From Rotaria sp. Silwood1 (lineage: Eukaryota > Rotifera > Eurotatoria > Philodinida > Philodinidae): 64,000 nucleotides of DNA. Below are positions 1-11,946 of this stretch, one piece after another (the stretch's first letter is position 1; the number at the start of each line of letters is the position of its first letter). The translations under genes and the position numbers were made by a program. Location: contig CAJNOP010000031.1 of the NCBI GenBank assembly GCA_905250075.1, positions 633,308-697,307 on the forward strand, in the 5' to 3' direction. A model generated the notes under the pieces. That model ran no database searches, had not been told where the DNA came from, and was given only the letters and a program-made list of their open reading frames with translations.

Positions 1-667
1 CATCGTCACAATGCAAATAAGCAAGTTTCGGCGAAGAGAATACGGTCTTATTAATAGAAGCAATTTGTTTTTCATCCATGATACATTTAAATAATCGTTT
101 AAGAGGTTTATACAAAATACGGAAATTTAATCATGTGCATCACATCTTTGCTATGTGAATTTGATGCGTTGGTTGAAGCACGAATGATTTTTTTAGTTGT
201 ATATTTTGTAATATAATTCTGCTCAAATACTTATCATCATTCAAATCTTATGAAAGATAGAGATAATGTCATGAATACTTGCAATAATCAAATATTCTGC
301 TTATCATAATTATAAACACAAAACTTGATAAATAACCATGATTCATAATGACATGAAAGGCAGAAATGTTGATGCAAATAACTGAGGATATATAAGACAC
401 GTATATTTTATCACATAGTGCACCTGTTGTCATGAAGAATTCTAACCTTAATTTAATGAAAATATTGCATGATTAATAAAAAAATATCTGTCCAGGTTTT
501 AGTCAGAAATAGAATACAAAATAATCACGAAATATATTTTTCTTCTTAAATTTAATGATATATGATACTCATGTGTCTTATTTGTTGATCAATATTTTTG
601 TAAAACATTTATTATTTACTTAAGAGATTGTCTGAAAACCTGATTATTATACAATTGGAATATCGAG
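1..667. other. 5' flank without recognisable gene
   Basis: AT-rich sequence. I see no convincing open frame, RNA gene or repeat in it. It lies directly upstream of the secreted-protein gene that starts at 716. Confidence 0.5.
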
Positions 668-677
668 TATAAAAAGG
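668..677 (+). promoter_or_regulatory. candidate TATA box
   Basis: TATAAAAAGG lies about 40 bp before the start codon at 716, which suits a core promoter with a very short leader. In DNA this AT-rich the match is weak evidence on its own. Confidence 0.3.
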
Positions 678-715
678 TATTCAAAATGATACCTTAATCA
701 AAAGATCTGATTTCA

Positions 716-2893
716 ATGGGAATAGTTCCCAAAATGATTTCTCTATATGTTCATCTTCTTCTAGTTGTTGTAGTTGCTGGGTCCCATTATAGGTAATACA
801 GATCATTTTTATTTCATTTAATATAAAGCATCTAAATCATATAGAGGTGGAGCTATATCCTATACAATTCGTGCTATTCCTGACAATATAACAGGCGATG
901 GTCAACAAATACCAGTACGTGTCATGCAACGGCATTCATGGCGTCGTTCTTCTGATTTTTGTAATGACACATCTCCAAGTTCAGGCAATTTAATTGGAAG
1001 TGGTACACTTGTCTCGAGTTCGAATCAAAGCATGTCATCAGTGACAATTCCTTCAATTGATACTAGCGTACGATGTACAGATTATAATGAAGAATTTGAT
1101 TATAGTAGTGGTGAAAATTCAGCTGATGTTCTTTTACCTATCAATAGTCGAATTGAATATTTATATCAAGGATGTTGTTGGATTACGCTTTTATCACCCG
1201 ATTCGGAATCAGATTGGTCACTAAAACTTATCGTTAACACATATCGACGCCCAGATGGAAGGTAAGTAAAGATTAATAGTATGCATGAATTCGTTTACTT
1301 TTTCCTAAATTTAATAGATTAAATAGTTCTCCTAAAACAACCATGAATCCAATTGTTCAAGTTGAAGTCGGTAAGATAGGTATTATTCGTATTCCAATGG
1401 CTGATAGTGATGGTGATCCAGTACGATGTCGATGGGGAAATTCAAAAGAAGAATGTGGAAGTATATGTACACCAAAAGGTTATCTTCAATCAAATCCATG
1501 CCAATTGACATACAATGCTTCTCGACTTGGTTATCATGCTGTTGCACTAGTAATCGAAGATTTCGATTCAAATGATAATGTTCTTTCTTCTATTCCACTT
1601 CAATTTCTTATTCATATTGTTAATATCACAACTGATAATTGTAGTTGTACTGATCCACCTATTTATATTGGTGAGTGGCCAGAAGATTCATGTATTGGTG
1701 TTCAATCAAATACAACCATCAATGCACGAATACAAATACGCATTCCATGTGAGAATACATGCACGACTTTACAAGATATTTTGACTGTATCACCAGCTGG
1801 TCTCATTAAAGGAGAAATAACTAGTGATCCAACTAATAAAAATATATATACAATGCCAATTGAATGGACACCTGAACCAGATCAATATGGTATACATCAA
1901 TTATGTGTAACACCTGTTGATTCTCAACAACAAACAGGTTCTCAAGTATGTTTAACATTTCAAGTTGATGTTCATCCACCGGAATTTATTCGTATGACAC
2001 CTACGGGTTTTATATTTGCAACTCAATCATCATGGACACTTGAAACTGATCGGGATATTATAAGACCAAGACGATCTAGTGGAGTTTATATTCGATTTTT
2101 CAAACGTGTTAATAATGAAGAAGTTTATCGTGTTGATGTTGCTAGTGATGTTACTGTTTTTTATCAACCACGAACAATAACATTCTTTACAACACGATAT
2201 ACATGGGAAGAAGTAAGTATATTTTTGTCTCACAATATTGAACTATTAAGAAACAAAACAATATGATCTGTGTCGTTTGTGTTTTAGAATGAAGAATATT
2301 ATGTTTTGTTAGATGCTGGAGTCGCTACTCTTAATGAATCATGTGGTGTTGAATCGAATCCTATTAATAATCCTCATGCTTGGACATTTCAAGTAGCAGT
2401 AACTGAAACCACAAATATTGAAGAGATTGATATTACTGAACAACTTGTTTCAGCAATAACAACACAAGAAACGACTACAAAGAGACAACAAACTACTACT
2501 ACTACTCCTCAACTTGAATGTCCACGATGGCTGCACTTTGATACAATTTCTAATGAAAGTACAAATGCTAATGAGACACATTTTACTTTTTGTTTTAGTG
2601 TTAATACAACATTAGCTGATGTAACAATATCAGCTAATACATGGGTATCTTGTAGAATGTGGAAATTATCAGGTGCTGCTGATCCTTTACTTGAACTCTA
2701 TTCAGAAGAAAATGGCAAGCTTTTAGCACAAAATGATGATGGAAATAGTTTTGCATTACAGAATTGTTATGCAGCTGTATTAAGTTATCGTTTGCAAAGA
2801 GGAGATTATCGTGTAATTATTCGAAATCCTAAATGTGCATATGGAAAATTTGAACTACGATTATCAGCTGAAATCGATCGAAATCTTAAATAA
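716..2893 (+). CDS. secreted Cys-rich extracellular protein, four exons
   Basis: Exons 716-792, 845-1261, 1318-2212 and 2288-2893 join in frame to 664 residues. Introns are 52, 56 and 75 bp with GT..AG ends, and the second uses GTAAGT. The N-terminus has a hydrophobic stretch (LYVHLLLVVVVAG) typical of a signal peptide. The body has many paired cysteines, repeated beta-sandwich-like stretches (for example DSDGDPVRCRWGN and QLCVTPVD) and many N-glycosylation sequons. A Thr-rich linker with Gln follows near residues 520-530, then a final Cys-containing domain of about 120 residues. I do not recognise a named domain with certainty. The DSDGDPVRCRW pattern occurs in Ig/cadherin-like ectodomains of invertebrate surface or secreted proteins. 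No transmembrane segment or GPI signal is seen at the C-terminus, so it is probably secreted. The acceptor of exon 3 could also be nine bases downstream, in the same phase. Confidence 0.75.
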
Positions 2894-4796
2894 AGTTTTT
2901 TTCAAAAATAAAATAAAATCTGGCAAACTTAATATGCCCTATCAATAATAATTGTTTTATACATTAAAATCATCAGATTATATATTGTGAATAGTTTCAA
3001 GCTTATCTTTCACATTAAGATGAAGTCTAATCTGTTGACGGGAATATTGAAAAACAAAAACTTTATACATCATAACAATCAAGAAAAAACTTGTAGACTG
3101 ATTCTTAAAAATGCAAAACCATTAAACTTAAGGCCACTCCTTCTGAAAAAAAAATCAATTTTCGTTATAAAACTGAAAATAAAAATTATCGAACATGAAG
3201 ATAGTCTTAAACCTATTCAGCGTTCTGTACCCGTATCGAATACTCGATATCCTATTCGATCCGGTAATTAACTATAGCTTGATGTTTTACAATATTTTTA
3301 CTTTCTCAAACTGTTAATTTATATAAAGCATGATAAGGAAGACCAGATGGAGGATGATTGAACGATTTATTATACTTGAGAATAAATGAGAGAAATGAAA
3401 AGCGACTTGTCTTACTAAATGAATTCGTTTTTTAACGAAGATCTCTCTGGAGATGATGATATATAATATGGCGAAGTAACTGAATACATAGAGAGAAAAA
3501 AGAACTATCAAAGAAAAATGGACATCTATTATTGTAATGAAAAAAAAAATTGATGTATGTATTCACAACTCTGCCGTTTGTCATGAATACTGCATCCCAT
3601 TTCAACGCCATCAGCAGCAAACAAAGTATAGTCAGTGAAATTGATCAGATTCCAAGAATAGAAAGGTATCAAGTGAATACTGAATCACTTGTGTTATTGT
3701 GGAATTATTTGAGATAATTCCTTTGTTTGGTTGTTGTTTGTGGACGGAACTAAATAATATACTTTTTCATATAAAGTAAAAGTTTGAAAACCATACTATG
3801 ACTATGGAACTACTTGCAAGATGTCGGTTAGCTCCGAATCACATTCGATTGAGAAAAATTGTGTTCGTGCCAGATCCTAGTTCCATTCTTTCAGAAACAA
3901 CATGCATTTTAACTAGTGATCTTGTTTTTTTCTTTCGAAAAATTCTTATTGATTTCCGTCACTATCTGCTTCTAAAATATACTTTTTTCTTTCAGAAAAA
4001 CACCAATAAGCCTTTTTTTCGCTTTTTCTCTGCTAACGCTATTTTGGTCGGGCATCACAGTATTCTTTGTAAAGCTTCATTCTATGTGTTTAATTTTTCT
4101 GTTTCAAAGAGCATGTCAAACTGCAGAACGTGACAGTGTTCCCTTTTTGAATGGAAATTTGTCACTATTGTATGAAAGAAAAGTTTTCAAGTTAGAACGC
4201 CATTTTTTAAAAATTTCTCGAGACATTCAATTTTTTATCTCTTTTCTTCCTTTAAAAAAATAAGAGTTATAAAAAGGATTCTGCCATGCACTTTCAAACA
4301 AAAAACAATTATGCACATAGAATGAAACTCTATAGAGAATTTCAGGTTGCCAAGTGATCTATTTCAAACTGTTGTGTTTTTTTAAGTATTCTCGAAAACA
4401 TCATTATGTAAGGTTGGAAATTTTAGCCTAGTCTGTTCACTATAGCTCTAGCATATACTGAAAATTCCATACAATGCGGGTATATCTGGTAGAAGAACGA
4501 TATAAATAAAATTAGGTTTTTCTTACAATTATATGCGAACATTTGTATTTAATTAATACGACTGATTCGGTTCATTAAAAATGCACTACAAGTTTTATTT
4601 CACAAATAACAAAAGATATGTTGATAAGAAATTAAAAAACGATTATTATACAAGAACTCCATATGTTGTCAGATATAATTATATGCATGAACAATTTTCA
4701 ATAATCGTTTATCTTATAACTTAAAAAAAAACATCAACAAGTTTCAGATCATTAAATAAAATGTACCATCTGTTTATTCAATGATCCATTCAAACA
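2894..4796. other. intergenic region, no gene seen
   Basis: It begins with the 3' flank of the preceding gene, including AATAAA-like polyadenylation signals near 2907-2920. Several short open frames occur (2987-3271, 3798-4133), but they lack protein-like composition, conserved motifs or splice context. I treat the stretch as intergenic. Confidence 0.5.
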
Positions 4797-4803
4797 TATA
4801 TAA
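4797..4803 (+). promoter_or_regulatory. candidate TATA box
   Basis: TATATAA lies about 60 bp upstream of the ATG at 4860. Position is plausible, but the local base composition makes chance matches common. Confidence 0.25.
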
Positions 4804-4859
4804 ATTGTTCTCGTTTCTAAATATTTTCATTTTCTCCTCAAAATTATTTTCATTTAAAA

Positions 4860-6764
4860 ATGGATCGTTGGTGTTATATTATCAGTCTTCTGATATATCT
4901 CTTCTGGTCATCGATCTATGCTTCAAATGACTGGTCAACATTTGAAGCACATGATATTTATCCGGCTGCTGATAAAAGTGATTGTGTATTTCCATTTAAA
5001 TACAATAATACACTTTATAATGATTGTACAACTGATGGAAATAATGGAGATTTGCCATGGTGTTCATTAACAAGCGATTACCAGGGTTTATTTACTTATT
5101 GTTATGATTTTTGGAAGTCAACTTTAGAATGTGTTATTCCATTTTCAATTAATGGAAAAAACTTTGATAAATGTGATTATTTATCTAAAATAGCACCGTA
5201 CAAACAATGTAAAACAAATCATCCCAAGATTAAATATCGTTATTGTATAGAAGAACATGTTAAAAAAAGTGGAAAACCCTTAATGCGTCTGAGTACATGC
5301 GATCCAGCATATAAAAACTTGTCTCCTTTTCATACAAAATGGTAAGTTGCCGCTAAAATATATATATATATACATATTTCTCAATGATTTATTTTGATCT
5401 CCTACCGTTGTAGTAGATTTCAGTATGCTCTTCGCTGAAAGTCACATCGCCGAAATTTGGTAATTTGCATTTCGACGCTGTGACCATCGATGATCTTCAT
5501 TTTGATAACCAAAACTATTAGCGATATTCTTAAATAACACCGTCAGTATATATATATATACAATAAATGTGCAGAAAGAGCAAACGTAGGGAATAATCGC
5601 TAAAATAAAACTGATGAACATAGATAATGAAAGTCATTTGACGGTCTTTCTTTACGGTAATGTTCATTTTAGCGATAACGTACACAATCAAAACAGAAAA
5701 TGTTCGCTTCTTGTTAACAAATGAATAGATTCTTTAATTTTTAACAAAAAGTCTCTATAGTATATTAGATTAATGATTAAAACTTTGCTTGTTTAAGTTC
5801 GAAGTTCTTTTTATTAATTTTACTTTAGTATGGGACCAAGTGATTTTGCAATTCCAATTCCAATAAATGAAACTGAAAAACAACAACTTCTTGCCAAACA
5901 TAATGAATATCGTGCAGCTGTTCCATCCAGATACATGTTCAAACTCTATTGGGATGATGAATTAGCTAAGCTTGCTCAAGCTCATTCGGATATGTGTGCT
6001 TTTGATCATGATCTAGCCGCCAATCGTTTAAGTCCAAAATTTAGTTGGAAAAACGGACAAAATATGGTTGTATCAGATGATGTTCGTTGTTCTTTAGTTA
6101 ATCTATTAGATAGAATGCTTGGTAGTGAAAAACCCTATTTCAAATATGGTACAGGATGTTCTTCAAATCCAGGTGCATGTTTACATTATACACAAGCAAT
6201 GTTAAGTAATATGACACGTGTTGGTTGTGCTCATACACATTGTATTTATCCTGATCGTATTGAACGTTTTTTAACATGTAATTATATTCATTCACAATAT
6301 CAAGATAATTATAAAACTCCATATGTACCAAGTAAGATTTTATTTTATGATCTTATTTATGTATTCACATTAATTGTTTCAATTTAGGTGATGTTCCTGC
6401 TGTTGATTGTCCATCAAAAATTAATAACAATTTATGTGATTGTGGTGATAAAATTTGTAATTATAATGATGGTGAATATCTTGAACCAAATACATGTACG
6501 TGTAAAAAATCCGTAAGCAAACGATCCATTAACAAACGTGATACTGATGATGATGAAATAAAAAATTATGCGAAACCATTTGTAGCTGTACCAAGTGGAA
6601 ACAATGTAGAATTACGTATGCCTAAAAAACGAAGTTTCAATATTATTTCACAAAGTGAATTGGATAACAAAAATTCTGAAACAAAGTTCAAGGTTAATCA
6701 AGAAGAACAAAACGAAGTATTACATAATATTCATGCAATTGAAGCCAATTTGCTACATCATTAA
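4860..6764 (+). CDS. secreted CAP (CRISP/SCP/PR-1) protein with N-terminal FN2 modules
   Basis: Exons 4860-5341, 5829-6331 and 6388-6764 give 453 residues. Residues 1-21 form a signal peptide. Residues 42-81 are a fibronectin type II module (CVFPFKYN...WCSL...C). Residues 91-129 are a second, degenerate one. The CAP domain begins near residue 176. It has HNEYR at 185-189 and, further on, a match to the CAP signature (HYTQAMLSNMTRVGCA). After it come a short Cys cluster (CDCGDKIC...TCTCK), like the Cys-rich hinge that follows CAP domains, and a basic tail with KR dipeptides. FN2 modules bind collagen or choline phospholipid, and CAP proteins act extracellularly, so a secreted effector, matrix or defence role is inferred. 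Intron 1 (5342-5828) is long for this locus and contains TA repeats. Intron 2 is 56 bp. Confidence 0.85.
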
Positions 6765-8041
6765 TTTATACATGTATACTTTGAAAAAATTGAATTAATT
6801 AATAAAAGTGAAATGATTGCATTCCAAAAAAAACGAAATGATTGAATTGATCTAGATCTTTTAGTGAAACTTCTAGCGAGAGATATTCAGACTAATTCGA
6901 AAGAAAATAGCTAATTTCAAATGATTATCTTTCATTATTAAAGAAAACTATTAGTGCAATACTAATGGGATTAAAAGACGAAAGACGGTGTAGCTGTTGT
7001 TGCTAATCACAGAGAGATTGTTTTATTCTGTCGATTGTAGATACATTTCTTCATCATTCTTCTACTCAATCCTTCGGAAATGCAATAAAGAAGTAGTTCA
7101 TATATTATAAGCAGACGTTACTGATATACATTTCGTGATTATACATCAATAATGTGTGCCACAACCTGTAGCACGGAAAGAAATACTGTTAAAGCGTTTG
7201 TCAAAGTCTGCGATGCGGAGAGCAGTGTTACTTAATTATCAAGGTTTCTCGATTATGATAGGATAGATCTGGAAAGGAAGCTTTTCCTCTTCCCCTTGGC
7301 AAAATGTTCAACTTTCTGCTAAAACTCTTAATATTGTCTGCTACAATGCTTGATACTTTCTCTCAATTTCTTATAGCTTCATGGTGAATTTGGACAGAAA
7401 CTAGATATTGGAGCACCCTTTTTTTTCTAATAGAAAGTGAAATAAAAATAAGTACACAATGTCATTGTCAAGTAAATATGATTGCAGCAGGTCACGTAAG
7501 CCTGGAGACGTCTGTCACAGTCTGTGATAACTCGTTGCTAGTATGTGATGGAGGAAGTGATTTATTTCTATTCATCAACAATCCTTTTAAATCGTGCTTT
7601 ACAAAATAGTCTCTATTACAATAATTTTGAACATATGATCTTTGATGAAAAATACGAAATGAACAGGATTTTCATTAATATTATTATTCATCGTTTAAAT
7701 GAAATTAGTAAAAATAACTGATGAAAAATTTTAGTAGGTAGCGAACTTGATCGAAGAATATTTTTATTAGAATCAGACTCAAATAACCAGCAGTCAATCG
7801 TATGCTTCCGTTAGATATGGCCTTCTCAATATGAAATCAGTCAGTTTCGATCTTATTCAAACGGATATATAATTTTGAAAAGATAAGTTTTAATTATACT
7901 ATAGAGAAAACTACAGAAAGTAATTAATTTTTTCGATAAAATTGAAATCCTCGATTTCACTGGAGGTCTAGAAACAATAAATGAAAAAAAAACACACGCC
8001 AACCTAAACCGGTCATATTTATTATAAGATGAAATTATATA
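6765..8041. other. intergenic region between convergent genes
   Basis: This is the shared 3' flank of the CAP gene (+) and the chitinase gene (-). I see no open frame with protein-like composition and no clear repeat. Confidence 0.5.
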
Positions 8042-11000
8042 TTATAATCCTATGAAATAGTTAATAATAAATATAAATAGCAGAACAAAATAAGATTGAA
8101 ATAATGTTGATGATGATGAAGCATCTTCAAACATTTGATCTAAAAGAATTTGTAATTCTTCATTTAATAAAATAGTTCCATTTGTTAATGTTGTTGTTTG
8201 AATAGGTAATGTTGTCATTTGTGGTGTTATTTCAACTTTTTCAAATACTTCTTTCATTGCATTGACTAATGGAAAACGTTTTAATCGTTTTTTACGATTT
8301 TTTTGACAAAATTTTCCACTAAAATCATCCATATCTAATGCCCAAATCATAGCACCACCAAAACCTTCACGTTTTACATATTCACACTTTTAAAAATAAA
8401 TTAAAATAAAAATTCATTTAAAAAAATAAACATCAACCACTTTTATATTACTTTATTTCTAACACTATCAGGATCATCATAACCAATCCATATTCCATCT
8501 TTAAAACTAATTGAAATTTCATGTTCTTTATGCCAATAACGTTTAAAACCTTCGCTTAATTGTTTTTTACATATCTTGAAAATCGTTCATTTTATTATTT
8601 AAAATAAAATATAAATATGAAAATATCTTACTTCATAAAAAGCAAGTAAACCACTTTCACCTAAATAAGGTGATGATATAGAACTAGCACTACCAGATTC
8701 ACCATATGCTTTTAATGGATCATTTCCAGAAGCAGTAAAAGCTCGACCATAACCAGGTATACCAATAATCAAACGATCACGTGGACAACCTGCTTTTATC
8801 CAATTATACATTGAACTATTCTAAATATAAACAAGCTACCATGATCAAACAAATCGTCATCATCTAATAATACTTTGTGCATATTTTTAAGAATTACAAC
8901 GAAAAACAGTCTATTATTTGGCTGTCTCAGTAACTACAATCATCGTCTTAGGGAGGAAACAATGAAAGCTTCTACAAAATAATATATCTGTTGTTTATCT
9001 AAAATAATATTAATTAATCTTCAAGACACGATTTAAATTAATAGTCGTACGATAAAATAACTTTGTGTCGAAAGTTTTTTTTTGTCCCGTTTAATAAGAA
9101 TATCATTTGGTATTAACTTTTTTTCAAATGATGAAATTTAACAATAATTGTAAAATTAAATAATTCAAAATTTAAATCTAGGCTATTCGATGGTCAATAT
9201 TTCAGATCAATCACTTAGAGAAAATTGTTCTGCTGGATATAAAAGAAAGGCTCATTCATTTTTGAAATATCCGTTAGCTATTCAAATGATCTTCAAGTAT
9301 TGTTCTAATCATTGTATAGAATACTTTTAACGATAAAGTTAATAAATCATATCTTCACGAAGATACTATTCAATTTTATCAATTCGAGATGTTATCCTGA
9401 TAAGAAAATTAAATTTTTTTCGTTTCAACAAACCGTATTCAAATCTCTTTCCACGCCTTTTTCTCCACGTCGATGAAATAATGCACTATGATGACCAATT
9501 TTACCAGTCCATGAACCATATAAATCATATGTCATGACATTAATCATATCAACATAACTAAATAAAATGAAAACTTTTTTAATGTAAAATATTTTTTTTT
9601 TTTTTGATATTTACTTGCAAAGAACAGGTACATCATAACCTTGTTTAATTAAAACTTCTCCAGCAGCTACAGCTAAACTAAGTAATAAACGATCTTTTTT
9701 TGATTTTTTTACTTCTTTTTTGAAAGCTTTATGCATTGTCTAAATTAAGAAACAATGACAAAATAAAAAAAAAAAGATGAAAAACATATTCGATTTCTTT
9801 TGTTTTTATTACTCTAGTTAATAATCCAAAATTTTCACGATGATTAGCCGATGGAAATTCCCAATCTAAATCAACACCATCAAAACCATGTTGACGACAA
9901 AATGCTATTGCATTTTTACTAAATGTTTCTCTTGATAAAATAAAAAAAAATTAATTAAATAAATTTCACTAAAATAAAAAAAAAAGACATATTTTTACCG
10001 TGATGATTCTGATGAAGCAAGAGAATCGAATTCACCAGAATTTCCCCATCCTCCACAAGAAATCAATATTTTCAAATCAGGATTTTTTTCTTTTAATTTC
10101 ATAATTCGTGGATAAAGTGGCTTTAAAAAAAAATGTATTAGAAATAAAATATTTTAACAACTAATTTTTTTTTTTTATTATTCAAACTTGTTCTCCTTGA
10201 TAAGTATTTAAATCATTTGGATGTTTTGCTTGTAATGTCAAACCTCCAACATTAGCAAATGCATAAAATATATGTGTACATAAATCAGCTGGAATATCTT
10301 CGGGACGAAGACGTGCTTCTTTCATCGATCGATGAACACCCCAATTGGTAAAATAACATACTCGACTATATTTTACTTAATAATAAACAAAATAATTTTA
10401 ATCATTTCGAAATGAATAATTAATATAAATTAAAGAATAAGTCAACACTGGTTTTACATGAATGATTATCTGCTATGACGAAAAAGTCATGATCGACCAT
10501 TGTTTTCATGTGAATGAAATATAAGTATCAATGATGTAAAATAATAACGTGTTCTTTTCTCGAGCATTAGCATTATGTTGAACCCTTTCCTTCTACAGCA
10601 CCATGTTTATATAATTCCATTTTGCTTTATGCGTCTCAAGAAACTCATTTGTTAATGATCTATACATTCTTCTGGTATACTAAGATGGTTCGACACTACA
10701 AATTGTTGTTGATGATTCATATTATCTTTACTAAGTTGATATTTGCACTTTACTTTAAATACTCTTATTTTTCATAAATTATTTGTAATCAACGCAATGT
10801 TATTTTAAGTTCTATCATTGATAGATAGACTTTCGAGTTCTATACAAATCTCTATATAAAAATTCCATGACTATATTTCATTCGATCTGTACCATAAGAC
10901 ATTATGCTGGTCTATCAACTTAACAAAAAATGACTTAACACCAAGTATTATGAAATTTCGAAAATTTTAATTGAACTTGTCTGAAGCGTGAAAATGAACG

Positions 11001-11362
11001 GATAGACTTTCTTCTATATGTATAATTCACAACAACAAGCGAGATTGTTCGGAATGACTGATATTTTTTCTAAGCCTAATTTTTGAACATTTGAAGAAAC
11101 ATCTATAAAAGTCATTATAACTTCAAAATAATTAAAAACTAGATCGTTTAAACTCTAATCAAAAGAATATATGTTGGAAAGAGAAATTTTAGTCCATATC
11201 TAATTTATTAAATACAGATATTTTTCGTATTATTTATAGATTTTTTTTAATGTTCAGTCTATTTTAGAAATCATTGTTTTTTCTCATCATCATAAATATA
11301 ATTTTACCTGCTAGATTTGAATTTACTAAAAGAAGAAAAAGATAGATCAAAGACAAATACAT
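8042..11362 (-). CDS. GH18 chitinase, nine exons, probably GPI-anchored
   Basis: Exons in transcript order are 11362-11308, 10375-10188, 10120-9999, 9930-9813, 9739-9615, 9557-9434, 8820-8632, 8574-8452 and 8386-8042. They encode 462 residues, all phases consistent. Exon 1 encodes only a signal peptide ([18 protein letters not shown]) and is separated by a 932-bp intron. The mature start [13 protein letters not shown] is the typical GH18 beta-1 strand. SCGGW is at 102-106, and the catalytic motif DGVDLDWE is at 139-146 with the acid E146 intact. MTYDLYGSW and [10 protein letters not shown], which line the substrate cleft, are also present. The enzyme should hydrolyse beta-1,4-GlcNAc polymers by substrate-assisted catalysis. 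There is no chitin-binding module. The protein ends in a Ser-rich stretch and about 20 hydrophobic residues, which suggests GPI attachment or a C-terminal membrane anchor. The likely roles, digestion or remodelling of the animal's own chitin, are inferred. Confidence 0.93.
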
Positions 11363-11921
11363 CGATAAAATGAATGTTTTACATGACATTTGTCGTCAAT
11401 CAAATGTAATTGTTTGTTGAATTGAATAATTGTTTCTAGTTGGACTAAACGTTACGAACTTATGACTAATCCTTTGTTCAACAACAATTCGAATTAAAAC
11501 AAGTAGAAAAATAGATATGTTGTACATTAATACTAAGTCTTAACGATTTACAAACGATGGTTTAAAGAACATGACAGATAATATTCCGTTCAAAAAGATT
11601 CCTTATTTCAAACGATTTAATAAATACATTCTTCTTTTTTTTGCTTCTTGCACAAAGATGATAATTTCTCTCATTACAGAAGTTATTTAGTTCATTTGAC
11701 ATATTTTTAGGAAAGAAAAACAAAAAACTCAAACTTTGTTGATATTAAATTCTAAGAGAAGGAAGGAAAAAATGGAGCAGCATTTTCTTTATTTTACCGT
11801 CATACATGTAACGCACTTTTTTCTTTTAAATGTTTTTTTTTTCCTACGCTGACGGAAACTTTTCTTTTTCCTGATTTTTTTTTCTTCTGTCATATTCTAT
11901 TAAACATAACAAAATAGTGTA
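11363..11921. other. divergent intergenic region
   Basis: This 0.56-kb AT-rich spacer separates the chitinase (-) from the ADP-ribosyltransferase gene (+) and probably holds both promoters. I see no specific motif beyond poly-T tracts near 11810-11890. Confidence 0.4.
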
Positions 11922-11927
11922 TTTCAG
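11922..11927 (+). promoter_or_regulatory. splice acceptor before the start codon (5'UTR intron or trans-splice site)
   Basis: TTTCAG after a T-rich tract, 20 bp before the ATG at 11947. No exon is visible upstream. Bdelloid rotifers are known to trans-splice a leader onto many mRNAs, so this is a candidate site. A 5'UTR intron would look the same. Confidence 0.4.
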
Positions 11928-11946
11928 TCAAGTAAAGATTTCAAAA

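Noticed and set aside
2987..3271. 94-codon plus-strand frame after the first gene
   Set aside because: It starts at a non-ATG codon, is lysine/isoleucine-rich low-complexity sequence and lies in a probable 3' flank. No motif.
3798..4133. 111-codon plus-strand frame
   Set aside because: Its composition follows T-rich DNA; codon use is unlike the neighbouring genes and there is no splice or domain evidence.
5350..5690. Possible MITE in intron 1 of the CAP gene (CGCTAAAAT ... ATTTTAGCG)
   Set aside because: The inverted match is only 9 bp in AT-rich DNA, and no target duplication was found.
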